Below are positions 48,608-61,404 of a stretch of DNA of 64,000 nt, piece after piece (the first letter of the stretch is position 1; each line of letters opens with the position of its first letter). A model generated the notes under the pieces. It was given only the letters and a program-made list of their open reading frames with translations. It did not search any database and was not told the origin of the DNA. Location: NCBI RefSeq assembly GCF_032452875.1, contig NC_083882.1:62077614-62141613 (forward strand), in the 5' to 3' direction. A program made the position numbers and the translations under genes. The DNA is from Bos javanicus (taxonomy: Eukaryota; Chordata; Mammalia; Artiodactyla; Bovidae).

Positions 48608-50309
48608 ACCTAGAAGATGAACAAGGTGCTGGACAAAGTCATTTTTTAAAAGTAAATATCTGAATTATCTCTTTTTAAAAACCTAAATTTTTATGCTAGG
48701 GAATATGATAACCAAGCAATATAAAAATATAAATGCTAAAAAAAAAACCCTCCAAATCACAGACCTCTGATTCTTGTTCTTATCCAGGTTACTAAATTCC
48801 ACCATATTTCGCTTGCTCATAGCTAGAGTGGATTCATGTGAAGTTAGTGAAGATTAAGCTTCAGGACCCGTATCTTGCTCCAGCTCTGAGTGCTGGGAGC
48901 TACAGAGCATCAATATATGGGGTGGAGAAGCCAGAGAGTAATCAGGGAATATTTCTATGTAAGAATGTCTGATAAGCTGCCTTAAAACATCTCAGAAAAA
49001 AGGATCTGAATCTCCAAGTCTCTATCAACCTGTTGTGATTTATTTTCTCAACCTAAATAAATACCCACTTTCAGGCCTAATTTTAAAGAAGCTCCTCTTC
49101 CCCAAATTTTATAGAAACTGGATCTACCTCTACTGGCAGTAAATGGAACACTAACCACAGATCATCATTGACCAGCTGTGTGTGAAAAGCACTAATTTCA
49201 GTGAAAGGACTTCCCTGTACCCATCTTTCGCTGAATCCCTGTGTTTTCTCCCACCTACTCACACATCCCACACTCGACTCATCAATTCCCAGTCAGATCA
49301 TCCACTTTTCTACTAGCTTTTCCACCCACCATCCCCTACAGATTTGCTAATACCCTTTCCTATCAATTCTTTCTTTCCTGCTCTCCCAGGGAAATGCTAA
49401 CATTTCTGACAGCATCTCCATGGGGATGAAGAGGAGGAGGAGTTGCAGTGAAAGAACAGAACTGGAAAGGCAGAAGTCACTGAGCCATGGCTGTAGCAGA
49501 TGTTCTTATAGGGCCTGAAGGTGATGGCAGTGACAGGGGATATGGGGTAAAGAAGGTTTGGAATAGTAAGCAATTGCTCCAAAAGCTTGTTACCTGAAGG
49601 GCTTCATAAATTATGCCACATACTGAGTGTGGCCACTTAAGGTAAAGACAATAAGAAATCTCATCACCCTAAAAGGTGTTAAGATGTGATGGAAAGAAAA
49701 AGTACCAGAATACAAAAAAAGTACACACTGTGGTGCTGACTACATATGAGTGCGTATGGAAAAGATATGCATGGGTCACATAAGGAATAATGTGAATACA
49801 GGTGATATGACTTTTTTCTAAAATTCTTCTAATGTTGTGTTTTCAATTTTTTTTTTTAAACAAGGAACTTTCCCATGGCAGGGGTGGACTTCGAAACCTA
49901 GACTGTTTTCAGTCTTCTGTCTTATACATCTCTTTGAACTTGGTACTGTATTATGCAAAGATGGAACTGAGGCAATGTGGAACGTTGAGTGTGTCCTTTT
50001 AAAAAATGATCGTCTAATATTAAGACGTAACCAAAAGCTGCTGCTTTTAAATTATCAGTGAGAGATATGAGGAGGAGGAGAAGCTCAGTGAAGAAGTGAA
50101 GGCAACCACACACAGTAAGAAAAAATGCACCAGAGGATTTATGAATCATTCCCTGTCTACAGCTCCTAGTTGAACACCTAGAAGCTCTAGAAGATGATGA
50201 TGACTCCAATATATTATGTGTGGTTCTTGAATTTGAGCCCTGGGCTCATATCTGCATTCAACAGTAATGCAAATCATCAAACAGAGAAAAGTAGAAAGAT
50301 ATTCATTCC

Positions 50310-50961
50310 GGTCCCATCACTTCATGGGAAACAGATGGGGATACAATGGAAACAGTGTCAGACTTTACTTTTCTGGGCTCCAAAATCACTGCAGATGGTG
50401 ACTGCAGCCATGAAATTAAAAGACACTTACTCCTTGGAAGGAAAGTTATGACCAACCTAGATAGCATATTGAAAACCAAAGACATTACTTTGTCAACAAA
50501 GGTCCGTCTAGTCAAAGCTATGGTTTTTCCAGTGGTCACGTATGGATGTGACAGTTGGACTATAAAGAAAGCTGAGCGCCAAAGAATTGATGCTTTTGAA
50601 CTGTGGTGTTGGAGAATACTCTTGAGAGTCCTTTGGACTGCAAGGAGATCCAATCAGTCCATTCTGAAGGAGATCAGTCCTGGGTGTTCATTGGTAGGAC
50701 TGATGTTGAAGTTGAAACTCCAATACTTTGGCCACCTGATGCAAAGAGCTGACTCATTTGAAAAGTCCCTGATGCTGGGAAAGATTGAGGGCACGTAGAG
50801 AAGGGGACAACAGAGGATGAGATGGTTGGATAGTATCACTGACTCAATGGACATGGGTTTGGGTGGACTCCGGGAGTTGGTGATGGACAGGGAGGCCTGG
50901 TGTGCGTTCATGGGGTCACAAAGAGTTGGACACAACTGAGCGACTGAACTGAACTGAACTG
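50310..50961 (+). mobile_element. BovB LINE, 5'-truncated
   Basis: Forward copy starting at the gtcccatcacttcatggg block, downstream of the YADD box, and ending ctgaactgaactgaactg. Bounded by the 9-bp duplication attcattcc at 50301-50309 and 50962-50970. An open frame at 50346-50798 has LVKAMVFPVVTYGCDSW and ELWCWRILLRVLW. Confidence 0.94.
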
Positions 50962-53737
50962 ATTCATTCCAATTCACTGTTTTATCAAGATGAAGAGAAA
51001 AGGGGGGAAATAAGTTTTACTAGAGCCATGGCTTACAGTCATAAATGGAAAATGCACTGATTGATTGATTGATATATCATCTAACAGTCTGCAAAGCTCA
51101 TGCTATAGATGGGATAAAGTTGTTCATAACCACAAAAGTCCTGGCCTTTGCACAAAGTGACTCAGAGGTAACTGGGCTAGAGACAGTGCTCCAAAAAAGG
51201 GCAGCTCATTCACACTACATAGAAACAGTTTGGCCAGGCTACTGATATGAACTGATTCTGGAATTAACAGAGGACAGTATGCTGCTAAGACCTGTGCTCA
51301 ATATCTCTCCAACTGGAAACAGCAAATTCTCTTCACCTAGAGGTCTTCCCTTGTGGCTCGGATGGTAAAGAATCCGCCTGTGGAGGCGGTCCTAAGATGG
51401 TGGAGGAATAGGACGGGGAGACCACTTTCTCCCCCACAAATTCATCAAAAGAACATTTAAATGCTGAGTAAATTCCACAAAACAAGTTCTGAATGCCCGC
51501 AGAGGACATCAGGCACCCAGAAAAGCAGCCCATTGTCTTCAAAAGGAGGTAGGAAAAAATATAAAAGACAAAAAAAGAGACAAAAGAGGTAGGGACGGAG
51601 CTCTGTCCCAGGAAGGGAGTTTTTTAAAAAGAGAGAAGTTTCCAAACACCAGGAAACACTCTCACTGACGGCTGAGCGAACTCAGTGCGCAAAGCCCTGC
51701 AACCACAAAGGACTGAACAGAACTAGCCCGCTGCAGACCATCCCCCTCTGGTGACAGGCAGCCAGAGCCGGAAGGAGGCAAACGCAGCCCCAGAGAGACA
51801 TTATCTACCAAACTGCAAGCAGGCTTCTTTGCTAACTAAGACTTGGGGTTCTGGACATCTGCCTGTGAAGGTGCGCCGGTTGTACAGCCAGAAAACCAAG
51901 TGGCAGGGATGGGGGAGGCAATAAGTCACAGCGACCACGCTTGCCAAACACCTCATCACCTGAGCTGCTCAGACCTGGGAAGGGCACAAAACGCAGGCCG
52001 AACCGAGTCTGCGCCTCTGAGGACTACTCGAGTGCCTGAACCTGAATGCCTTAGACCTGGGAGGTGCATGCAGCCCAGGGCTGGCCTTGGACGGTTCCCG
52101 GCAGAGCAACCTAGAGCCTGAGCAGTTGTGGACAGCGAGGGCAAATGCGCCGTGAGTGGGGGCAGGCCCAGTGTGGCTGAGCCACTGTGAGCACACGCCA
52201 GTGTTATTTGTTTGCAGTGTCCCTCCCTCCCCACAGCGTGACTGAACAAGTGAGCCTAAAAAAAGTGTCCACCACTGTCCCCCTTGTGTCAGGGCGGAAA
52301 TCAGACACTGAAGAGACCAGCAAACAGAAGAAGCTAAAACAGAGGGAACTGCCTTGGAAGTGACAGATGCAATAGATTAAAACCCTGTAGTTAGTACCAA
52401 CTACATAGGAAGGGGCCCATAGATCTTGAGAAATATAAGCTGGACCAAGGAACTATCCAAAAATGAACTGACCACACACTGCCCACAACACCAGAGAAAG
52501 TCCTAGATATATTTTTACTATTTTTACAATCATTCTTTTTTTTTTAAGTCCTCTATTACTCCTTTAATTTTCATTTTTATAACCTAATATATCATATATA
52601 TATATTTATATATTTTATAATTTTTGTGACTTTGTTTTTTTTTCTTCTTTTCTTTAATATTGTTATTTTTGAAAATCCAACCTCTACTCTAGATTTTTAA
52701 TCTTTGCTTTTTGGTATTTGTTATCAATTTTGTACCTTTAAGAACCCAATCTTCAGTACCCATTTTTACTTGGGAGTGAGATCACTGGCTTGACTGCTCT
52801 CTCCCTCTTTGGACTCTCCTTTTTCTCCACCAGGTAACCTCTGTCTCCTCCCTCCCCTTTCTCTTCTCTACCCAACTCTGTGAATCTCTGTGTGTTCCAG
52901 ATGGTAGAGAACACTTAGGGAACTGATTACTGGCTGGATCTGTCTCTCTCCTTTTGATTTTATCCTCCTGACCACCTCTGTCTCCTTCCTCCTTCTTCTC
53001 TTCTCTGTATAACTCTGTGAACATCTCTGAGCGGCCCAGACTGTGGAGTGCACATAAGGTAGTGATTACTGGCTAGCTTGCTCTCTCCTCTTTTGATTCC
53101 ACCTCATCTCATTCAGGTCACCTCTAACTCCCTCCTCCCTCTTCTCTTTTCCATGTAACTCTGTGAACTTCTCTGGGTGTCCCTCACTGTGGAAAAACTT
53201 TTCATCTTTAACCTAGGTGTTTTATCAACAGTGCTGTATAGAAAGAGAAGTCTTGAGACTACTGTAAAAATAAGACTGAAAACCAGAAGCAGGAGGCTTA
53301 AGTCCAAATCCTGAGAACACCAGAGAACTGACTCCAGGGAACATTAATCGACAGGAGCTCATCAAATGCCTCCATACCTACACTGAAAGCACCACCACCC
53401 AAGCACCACCCAAGGGCCAACAAGTTCCAGAGCAAGACATACCATGCAAATTCTCCAGCAACACAGGAACACAGCCCTGAGCTTCAATATACAGGCTGCC
53501 CAAAGTTACTCCAAACCCATTGACATCTCATAACACATTACTGGACACTTCATTGCACTCCAGAGAGAAGAAATCCAGCTCCACCCACCAGAACACCGAC
53601 ACAAGCTTCCCTAAACAAGAAACCTTGACAAGCTGCCCGTACAACCCCACCCACAGTGAGGAAACTCCACAATAAAGAGAACTCCACAAACTGCCAGAAT
53701 ACAGAAAGGACACCCCAAACTCAGCAATTTAAACAAG

Positions 53738-54664
53738 ATGAAGAGACAGAGGAATACCCAGCAGGTAAAGGAACAGGATAAATGCCCACCAAACCAAACC
53801 AAAGAGGAAGAGATAGGGAATCAACCTGATAAAGAATTCTGAATAATGATAGTGAAAATGATCCAAAACCTTGAAATCAAAATGGAATCACAGATAAATA
53901 GCCTGGAGATAAGGATTGGGAAGATGCAAGAAAGGTTTCACAAGGACCTAGAAGAAATAAAAAAAAGTCAATATATAATGAATAATGCAATAAATGAGAT
54001 AAAAAACACTCTGGAGGCAACAAATAGTAGAATAACAGAGGCAGAAGATAGGATTAGTGAAGTAGAGGATAGAATGGTAGAAATAAATGACTCAGAGAGG
54101 AAAAAAGAAAAACGAATTAAAAGAAATGAGGACAATCTCAGAGACCTCCAGGACAGTGTTTAATGCCCCAACACTCGAATCATAGGGATCCCAGAAGAAG
54201 AAGACAAAAAGAAAGACCATGAGAAAATACTTGAGGAGATATTAGTTGAAAACTTCCTAAAATGGGGAAGGAAATAATCACCCAAGTCCAAGAAACCCAG
54301 AGACTCCCAAACAGGGATAAACCCAAGGCGAAACACCCCAAGACACATATTAATAAAATTAACAAAGATCAAACACAAAGAACAAATATTAAAAGCAGCA
54401 AGTGAAAAACAACAAATAACACACAAGGGGATTCCCATAAGGATAACAGCTGATCTTTCAGTAGAAACTCTTCAGGCCAGGAGGGAATGGCAAGACATAC
54501 TTAAAGTGATGAAAGAAAATAACCTACAACCCAGATTACTGTACCCAGCAAGGATCTCATTCAAATATGAAGGAGAAATCAAAAGCTTTACAGACATACA
54601 AAAGCTGAGAGAATTCAGCACCACCAAACCAGCTCTCCAACAAATGCTAAAGGATATTCTCTAG
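53738..54664 (+). pseudogene. L1 ORF1 (RNA-binding chaperone), broken
   Basis: ORF1p normally trimerises by a coiled coil and binds L1 RNA. From the ATG at 53738 the frame meets TGA at 53840-53842 (codon 35). It reopens at 53846 with a long coiled coil, heptad-rich and charged (EIKNTLEATNSRITEAEDRI), then meets TAA at 54161-54163. In the same frame the RRM-like start GIPEEEDKKKDHEKILEEI follows, but a single-base deletion near 54,256-54,260 shifts the frame. The C-terminal part (ETLQARREWQDILKVMKENN) is readable in the new frame to TAG at 54662-54664. The first stop looks like CpG decay of an Arg codon. No functional protein is expected. Confidence 0.93.
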
Positions 54665-54715
54665 ACAGGAAACACAAGAAGGGTGTATAAACTCAAACCC
54701 AAAACAATAAAGTAA

Positions 54716-57700
54716 ATGGCAACGGGACCATACTTATCAATAATTACCTTAAACATAAATGGGTTGAATGCCCCAACCAAAAGACAAAGACTGGCTGAAT
54801 GGATACAAAAACAAGACCCCTACATATGTTGTCTACAAGAGACCCACCTCAAAACAGGGGACACATACGGACTTAAAGTGAAGGGCTGGAAAAAGATATT
54901 CCACTCAAATAGAGATCAAAAGAAAGCAGGAGTAGCAATACTCATATCAGATAAAATAGACTTTAAAACAAAGGCTGTGAAAAGAGACAAAGAAGGACAC
55001 TACATAATGATCAAAGGATCAATCCAAGAAGAAGATATAACAATTATAAATATATATGCACCCAACATAGGAGCACCGCAATATGTAAGACAAATGCTAA
55101 CAGGTATGAAAGGGGAAATTAACAATAACACAGTAATAGTGGGAGACTTTAATACCCCACTCACACCTATGGATAGATCAACTAAACAGAAAATTAACAA
55201 GGAAACACAAACTTTAAATGATACAATAGACCAGTTAGACCTAATTGATATCTATAGGACATTTCACCCCAAAACAATTAATTTCACCTTTTTCTCAAGT
55301 ACACACGGAACCTTCTCCAGGATAGATCACATCCTGGGCCATAAATCTAGCCTTGGTAAATTCAAAAAAAATGAAATCATTCCAAGCATCTTTTCTGACC
55401 ACAATGCAGTAAGATCAGATCTCAATTACAGGAGAAAAACTATTAAATATTCCAACATATGGAGGCTGACCAACATGCTGCTGAATAACCAACAAATCAC
55501 AGAAGAAATCAAAAAAGAAATGAAAATATGCATAGAAATGAATGAAAATGAAAATACAACAACCCAAAACCTGTGGGACACTGTAAAAGCAGTGCTAAGG
55601 GGAAAGTTCATAGCAATACAGGCATACCTCAAGAAACAAGAAAAAAGTCAAATAAATAATCTAACTGTACACCTAAAGCAACTAGAAAAGGAAGAAATGA
55701 AGAACCCCAGGGTTAGTAGAAGGAAAGAAATCGTAAAAATCAGGGCAGAAATAAATGCAAAAGAAACAAAAGAGACCATAGCAAAAATCAACAAAGCCAA
55801 AAGCTGGTTCTTTGAAAAGATAAATAAAATTGACAAACCATTAGCCAGACTCATCAAGAAACAAAGGGAGAAAAATCAAATCAATAAAATTAGAAATGAA
55901 AATGGAGAGATCACAACAGACAACACAGAAATACAAAGGATCATAAAAGACTACTATCAGCAATTATATGCCAATAAAATGGACAACATGGAAGAAATGG
56001 ACAAATTCTTAGAAAAGTACAACTTTCCAAAACTGAACCAGGAAGAAATAGAAAATCTTAACAGACCCATCACAAGCACGGAAATTGAAACTGTAATCAG
56101 AAATCTTCCAGCAAACAAAAGCCCAGGTCCAGACGGCTTCACAGCTGAATTCTACCAAAAATTTAGAGAAGAGCTAACACCTATCCTACTCAAACTCTTC
56201 CAGAAAATTGCAGAGGAAGGTAAACTTCCAAATTCATTCTATGAGGCCACCATCACCCTAATACCAAAACCTGACAAAGATGCCACAAAAAAAGAAAATT
56301 ACAGGCCAATATCACTGATGAACATAGATGCAAAAATTCTTAACAAAATTCTAGCAATCAGAATCCAACAACACATTAAAAAGATCATACACCATGACCA
56401 AGTGGGCTTTATCCCAGGGATGCAAGGATTCTTCAATATCTGCTAATCAATCAATGTAATATATCACATTAACAAATTGAAAAATAAAAGCCATATGATT
56501 ATCTCAATAGATGCAGAGAAAGCCTTTGACAAAATTCAATATCCATTTATGATAAAAAACTCTCTAGAAAGCAGGAATAGAAGGAACATACCTCAACATA
56601 ATAAAAGCTATATATGACAAACCCACAGCAAACATTATCCTCAATGGTGAAAAATTGAAAGCATTTCCCCTAAAGTCAGGAACAAGACAAGGGTGCCCAC
56701 TTTTACCACTACTATTCAACATAGTTTTGGAAGTTTTGGCCACAGCAATCAGAGCAGAAAAAGAAATAAAAGGAATCCAAAATGGAAAAGAAGAAGTAAA
56801 ACCCTCACTGTTTGCAGATGACATGATCCTCTACATAGAAAACCCTAAAGACTCCACCAGAAAATTACTAGAGCTAATCAATGAATATAGTAAAGTTGCA
56901 GGATATAAAATCAACACACAGAAATCCTTGCATTCCTATACACTAATAATGAGAAAACAGAAAGAGAAATTAAGGAAACAATTCCATTCACCATTGCAAC
57001 AAAAAGAATAAAATGCTTAGGAATATATCTACCTAAAGAAACTAAAGACCTGTATATAGAAAACTATAAAACACTGGTGAAAGAAATCAAAGAGGACACT
57101 AATAGATGGAGAAATATACCATGTTCATGGATCGGAAGAATCAATATAGTGAAAATGAGTATACTACCCAAAGCAATCTATAGATTCAATGCAATCCCTA
57201 TCAAGCTACCAATGGTATTCTTCACAGAGCTAGAACAAATAATTTCACAATTTGTATGGAAATACAGAAAACCACGAATAGCCAAAGCAGTCTTGAGAAA
57301 GAAGAATGGAACTGGAGGAATCCACCTGCCTGACTTTAGGCTCTACTACAAAGCCACAGTCATCAAGACAGTATGGTACTGGCACAAAGACAGAAATATA
57401 GATCAATGGAACAAAATAGAAAGCCAAGAGATAAACCCGTGCACCTATGGACACCTTATCTTTGACAAAGGAGGCAAGAATATACAATGGAAAAAAGACA
57501 ATCTCTTTAACAAGTGGTGCTGGGAATACTGGTCAACCACTTGTAAAAGAATGAAACTAGAACACTTTATAACACCATACACAAAAATAAACTCAAAATG
57601 CATTAAAGATCTAAATGTAAGACCAGAAACTATAAAACTCTTAGAGGAGAACATAGGCAAAACACTCTCCAACATACATCACAGCAGGGTCCTCTATGAC

Positions 57701-58534
57701 CCACCTCCAAGAATATTGGAAATAAAAGCAAAAATAAACAAATTGGACCTAATTAAAATTAAAAGCTTCTGCACAACAAAAGAGACTATAAGCAAGGTGA
57801 AAAGACAGCCTTCAGAATGGGAGAAAATAATAGCAAATGAAGCAACTGACAAACAACTAATCTCAAAAATATACAAGCAACTCCTGTAGCTCAATACCAG
57901 AAAAATAAATAACCCAATCAAAAAAATGGGCCAAAAACTAAATAGACATTTCTCCAAAGAAGACATACAGAGGGCTAACAAACACATGAAAAGATGCTCA
58001 ACATCACTCATTATCAGAGAAATGCAAATCAAAACCACAATGAGGTACCATTTCACACCAGTCAGAATGGCTGTGATCCAAAAGTCTATAAGCAATAAAT
58101 GCTGGAGAGGGTGTGGAGAAAAGGGAACCCTCTTACACTGTTGGTGGGAATGCAAACTAGTACAGCCACTATGGAGAACAGTGTGGAGATTCCTTAAAAA
58201 GCTAGAAACAGAACTGCCTTATGACCCAGCAATCCCACTGCTGGGCATACATACTGAGGAAACCAGAATTGAAAGACACACGTGTACCCCAGTGTTCATC
58301 GCAGCACTGTTTATAATAGCCAGGACATGGAAGCAACCTAAATGTCCATCAGCAGATGAATGGATAAGAAAGCTGTGGTACATATACACAATGGAGTATT
58401 ACTCAGCCATTAAAAAGAATACATTTGAATCAGTTCTAATGAGGTGGATGAAACTGGAGCCTATTATACAGAGTGAAGTAAGCCAGAAAGAAAAACACCA
58501 ATACAGTATACTAACGCATATATACGGAATTTAG
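54716..58534 (+). pseudogene. L1 ORF2 (endonuclease-reverse transcriptase), broken
   Basis: The first open stretch runs 576 codons, 54716-56446. It has the apurinic-type endonuclease at its start, with LNINGLNAP, QETHLKTGD, VGDFNTPLT and SDHNAVRSDL supplying the expected Asn, Glu, Asp and His residues, then the reverse transcriptase fingers (NKSPGPDGFTAEFY, LIPKPDKD, NYRPISLMNIDAKILNKIL). It stops at TAA 56444-56446. A one-base insertion near 56,550 shifts the frame; the palm continues at 56655-57011 with the FADD catalytic box at 56811-56822. Another shift lies near 56,930. The thumb and beyond continue at 57077-57889, ending in a TAG that replaces a Gln-type codon, and the Cys-rich end (CWRGCGEKGTLLHCWWEC) lies in 57926-58534. 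The catalytic residues survive but no full polyprotein can be made. Confidence 0.95.
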
Positions 58535-60075
58535 AAAGATGTTAACGATAGGCCTATATGCGAGACAGCAAAAGACACAGATGTATAGAACAGTCTTTTG
58601 GACTCTGTGGGAGAGGGAGAGGGTGGGATGATTTGGGAGAACGACATTGAAACATGCAGAATACCATATAAGAAATGAATCGCAAGTCCAGGTTCGATTC
58701 AGGATACAGGATGCTTGGGGCTGGTGCACTGGGATGACCTAGAGGGATGGTATGGGGAGGGAAGTGGAAGGGGGGTTCAGGATGGGGAACATGTGTACAC
58801 CCATGGCAGATTCATGTTGATGTATGGCAAAACAAACACAATAGTGTTAAGTAATTACCTCCAATTAAAATAAATAAATTTAAATTAAAAAAAAAGAAAG
58901 AATCTGCCTGCAATGAGGGAGACCTGGGTCCGATCCCTGGGTTGGGAAGATACCCTGGAGAAGAGAAAGGCTATCTACTCCAGTATTCTGGCCTGGAGAA
59001 TTCCAAGGACTGTATAGGACATGGGATCACAAAGAGTTAGACACAACTGAGTGACTTTCACTTCACCTGGAGAGTATGAAAAAACTCCTCAATTCTAAGA
59101 GATTTGCAATTCTGAATACTTAGGGTATACTTTGCTAATCCAGCTTTGTCTCTACTACCTGGCTATTTCAGATGTAAGAATTAGCTTAGAAAACTACAGA
59201 TCTCAATGTCTTTTCCTGCAGTCCAAACATCTACTCCCAAAAATATGGGGGCTAGAGGGAAAAGAGAGAATACATTACCACAAAAAATACACAATAATTT
59301 ATTTATAAGTTCCATTTAATTATATATGAGAAACATGTCAATCACTTAGGCCATCCATGACCAACTTCCCTTTCTAAACTAATTACTGGAAACTCCTCTA
59401 TGCCCTGTACTGCACACAACCCTCAGTGGTTACAGGTGGTTGAGTTGACATCAGGGACCTAGATAAGGCTGGACTGATGCAAACAGATTCTCTCTATACA
59501 TGATTTAAACTAGGAGACACAAAGACTCTATTCAAATGATGATGACCATTTAAACTAAAAAGTTAGGGCCAGAAAAACAACAAGGGGCCACAATTTTCCT
59601 CATATACAAACAAAGGAGTAAAAAGAGAAAGCCAGCTTGGAGACAGAAAAGAGAAATTTCAAAGCTCAGAAAGATGAGGAGAGAGAAGATCATAGGGCTT
59701 CAGGAAAAGGAGGTATGGAAAAGAAGTGACTTGTGAGAATCAGCTGTATTTCCTGGTTTTCATTTTCTGTGAGATATCTTTACATGTTTTCAACAAACCC
59801 TCCTTTTATTTGAAATGGTTTGAGAGGGTCTGTGTTGCAGGTAATTGTTTTCCTGTAAACACAGGATTGCTATCATAGAGCTGATGGGAAAAGACGAAGC
59901 TCAAAAAAAGGGGAGAAATAAAATGAAAGTTCCCTGTACCTGTCCTGGCACAGCTCTGTTAGGGAAAGGCAAATGTTGAGCTCTGAAACGAAGAAGTATT
60001 GTTTGCAGGAATCTTTGGTTTTGTGTTGTTTCATTTTGTTTTTTCGTTATTTTTTTTCCCTTTTTTAATTGAAGT

Positions 60076-60330
60076 ATGGTAAAGAATCCACCAGCAATGC
60101 AGGAGACCAGGTTCAATCCCTGGGTCGGCAAGACCCCCAGGAGCAGGGAATGGTTGCTGAGTGCTCAGTCAGTCAGTCATTCTCTGGGCAAGAATCCTGG
60201 AGTGTGTTGCCATTTCCTTCTCTAGTACCCACTCCAGTATTCTTGTCTGGAGAAACCCTTGGACAGAGGAGCCTGGCCAGCTATAGTCCATGGGTCCCAA
60301 AGAGTTGGACACAACTGATTAAACACACAC
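60076..60330 (+). mobile_element. Chimeric Bov-tA SINE with inverted insert
   Basis: Head without its first bases (tggtaaagaatccaccagc; B box aggttcaatccctgg), then from about 60153 to 60222 a reverse Bov-A piece (gctcagtcagtcagtcattc to ttgccatttccttctct), then forward Bov-A again (acccactccagtattcttg to gacacaactgatt). Confidence 0.85.
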
Positions 60331-60464
60331 AGTTGACATACAACTTTAGTTTCAGGTGTACAACATGGTGATCTGATACATACACATTATGAATTGATCA
60401 CCATGATTAAGTCTAGTACCCATAAATCATCATATAAAAAAGGTATTCCAATACTATTGACTAT

Positions 60465-60674
60465 GGACTTCCCTAGTGGCTTGGACAATAAAGAATCTAC
60501 CTGCAATGCAGGAGACCCACGTTTTATCTCTGGGTTGGGAAGGTCCCCTGGAGAAGGGAGTGGCAAACCATTCCAGTATTCTTGTTTGCAGAATTCCATG
60601 GACAGAGCAACTCGGCAGGCTACAGTCCACAGGGTTGGAAAGAGGACACGACTGAGCGACTAACACACATACAC
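60465..60674 (+). mobile_element. Bov-tA SINE
   Basis: gacttccctagtggcttgg head, Bov-A tail ending gagcgactaacacacata, bounded by attgactat (60456-60464) and attgattat (60675-60683), one difference. Confidence 0.93.
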
Positions 60675-60857
60675 ATTGATTATAGTCCCTGTGCTATACA
60701 TTACCTCCCTGTGGTGTATTTATTTAATAACTGGAAGTTTGTACTTAATGCCCTTCCTCTAATCTGCCCAATCCCCCACAACCCCCACCCTCTGGTAACC
60801 ACGTTTGTTCTCTATATCTAAGTCTGTTTTTGTTTTGTTTTTATAGATTCCACATAT

Positions 60858-61239
60858 CAGTTCAGCTCAGTTCAGTCACTCAGTCATGTATGACTCTTTG
60901 CAACCCAATGGACTGTAGCCCTCCAGGTTTCCCTGTCCATCACCAACTCCCAGAGCTTTCTCAAACTCATGTCCATCGAGTCAGTGATGCCATCCAACTA
61001 TCTCATTCTCTGTTGTCCTCTTCTCCTCCTGCCTTCAATCTTTTCCAACATCAGGGTCTTTTCCAGTCAGTCAGTTCTTCACATCAGGGGGCCATGAAAC
61101 TATGAGCCATGCCGTGCAGGGCCACCCAAGACGGATGGGTCATGATGGAGAGTTCTGACAAAAAATGTGGCCCACTGGAGAAGGGAATGGCAAACCACTT
61201 CAGTATTCTTGCCTTGAGAACCCCATGAACAGTATGAAA
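60858..61239. mobile_element. BovB LINE with 5' inversion
   Basis: 60858-61091 is the reverse-oriented BovB 3' end (cagttcagctcagttcag to cttcacatcagggggcc). From 61092 the sequence flips to forward BovB from the linker between endonuclease and polymerase (aaactatgagccatgccg, ggagaagggaatggcaaacc, gccttgagaaccccatgaac). A perfect 13-bp duplication, agattccacatat, flanks the whole at 60845-60857 and 61240-61252, so this is one insertion event. Confidence 0.92.
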
Positions 61240-61372
61240 AGATTCCACATATAAGTGAAATCATATAGTATTTGTCTACATGTCATTTTATTTAGCAGAA
61301 TGCCCTGTGGGTCTATCCATATTGCTGCAAATGACAAGATTTCATTCTTTTTATGGTTGAGCAACATTCCAT

Positions 61373-61404
61373 TGTGTGTGTGTGTGTGTCTGTGTGTGTG
61401 TGTA
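61373..61404. repeat. TG microsatellite
   Basis: (TG)n with one interruption, within the old L1. Confidence 0.9.

Larger units (their letters stand above)
51381..58896 (+). mobile_element. Near-full-length ruminant L1, inactive
   Basis: About 7.5 kb: 5' UTR (51381-53737, beginning tggaggcggtcctaagatgg), ORF1 (53738-54664), a 51-bp spacer, ORF2 (54716-58534), 3' UTR and A-rich tail (58535-58896). It is flanked by a 14-bp duplication, aaagaatccgcctg at 51367-51380 and aaagaatctgcctg at 58897-58910, inside a Bov-tA SINE. Both ORFs carry stops and frameshifts, so it cannot move by itself. The retention of the complete 5' end and the small number of lesions point to a ruminant-lineage insertion, younger than the SINE it interrupts. 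Confidence 0.96.
51343..59060 (+). mobile_element. Bov-tA SINE split by a full-length L1
   Basis: The first 38 bp of the SINE (gtcttcccttgtggctcgg to aatccgcctg) lie at 51343-51380 and the rest (caatgagggagacctgggtc to gagtgactttca) at 58911-59060. The outer flanks cttcacctagag (51331-51342) and cttcacctggag (59061-59072) are its own 12-bp target duplication with one difference. Confidence 0.93.

Noticed and set aside
51843..52121. 92-codon ORF in a GC-rich region
   Set aside because: Lies wholly in the 5' UTR of the L1; known L1 5' UTRs are GC-rich and carry spurious ORFs.
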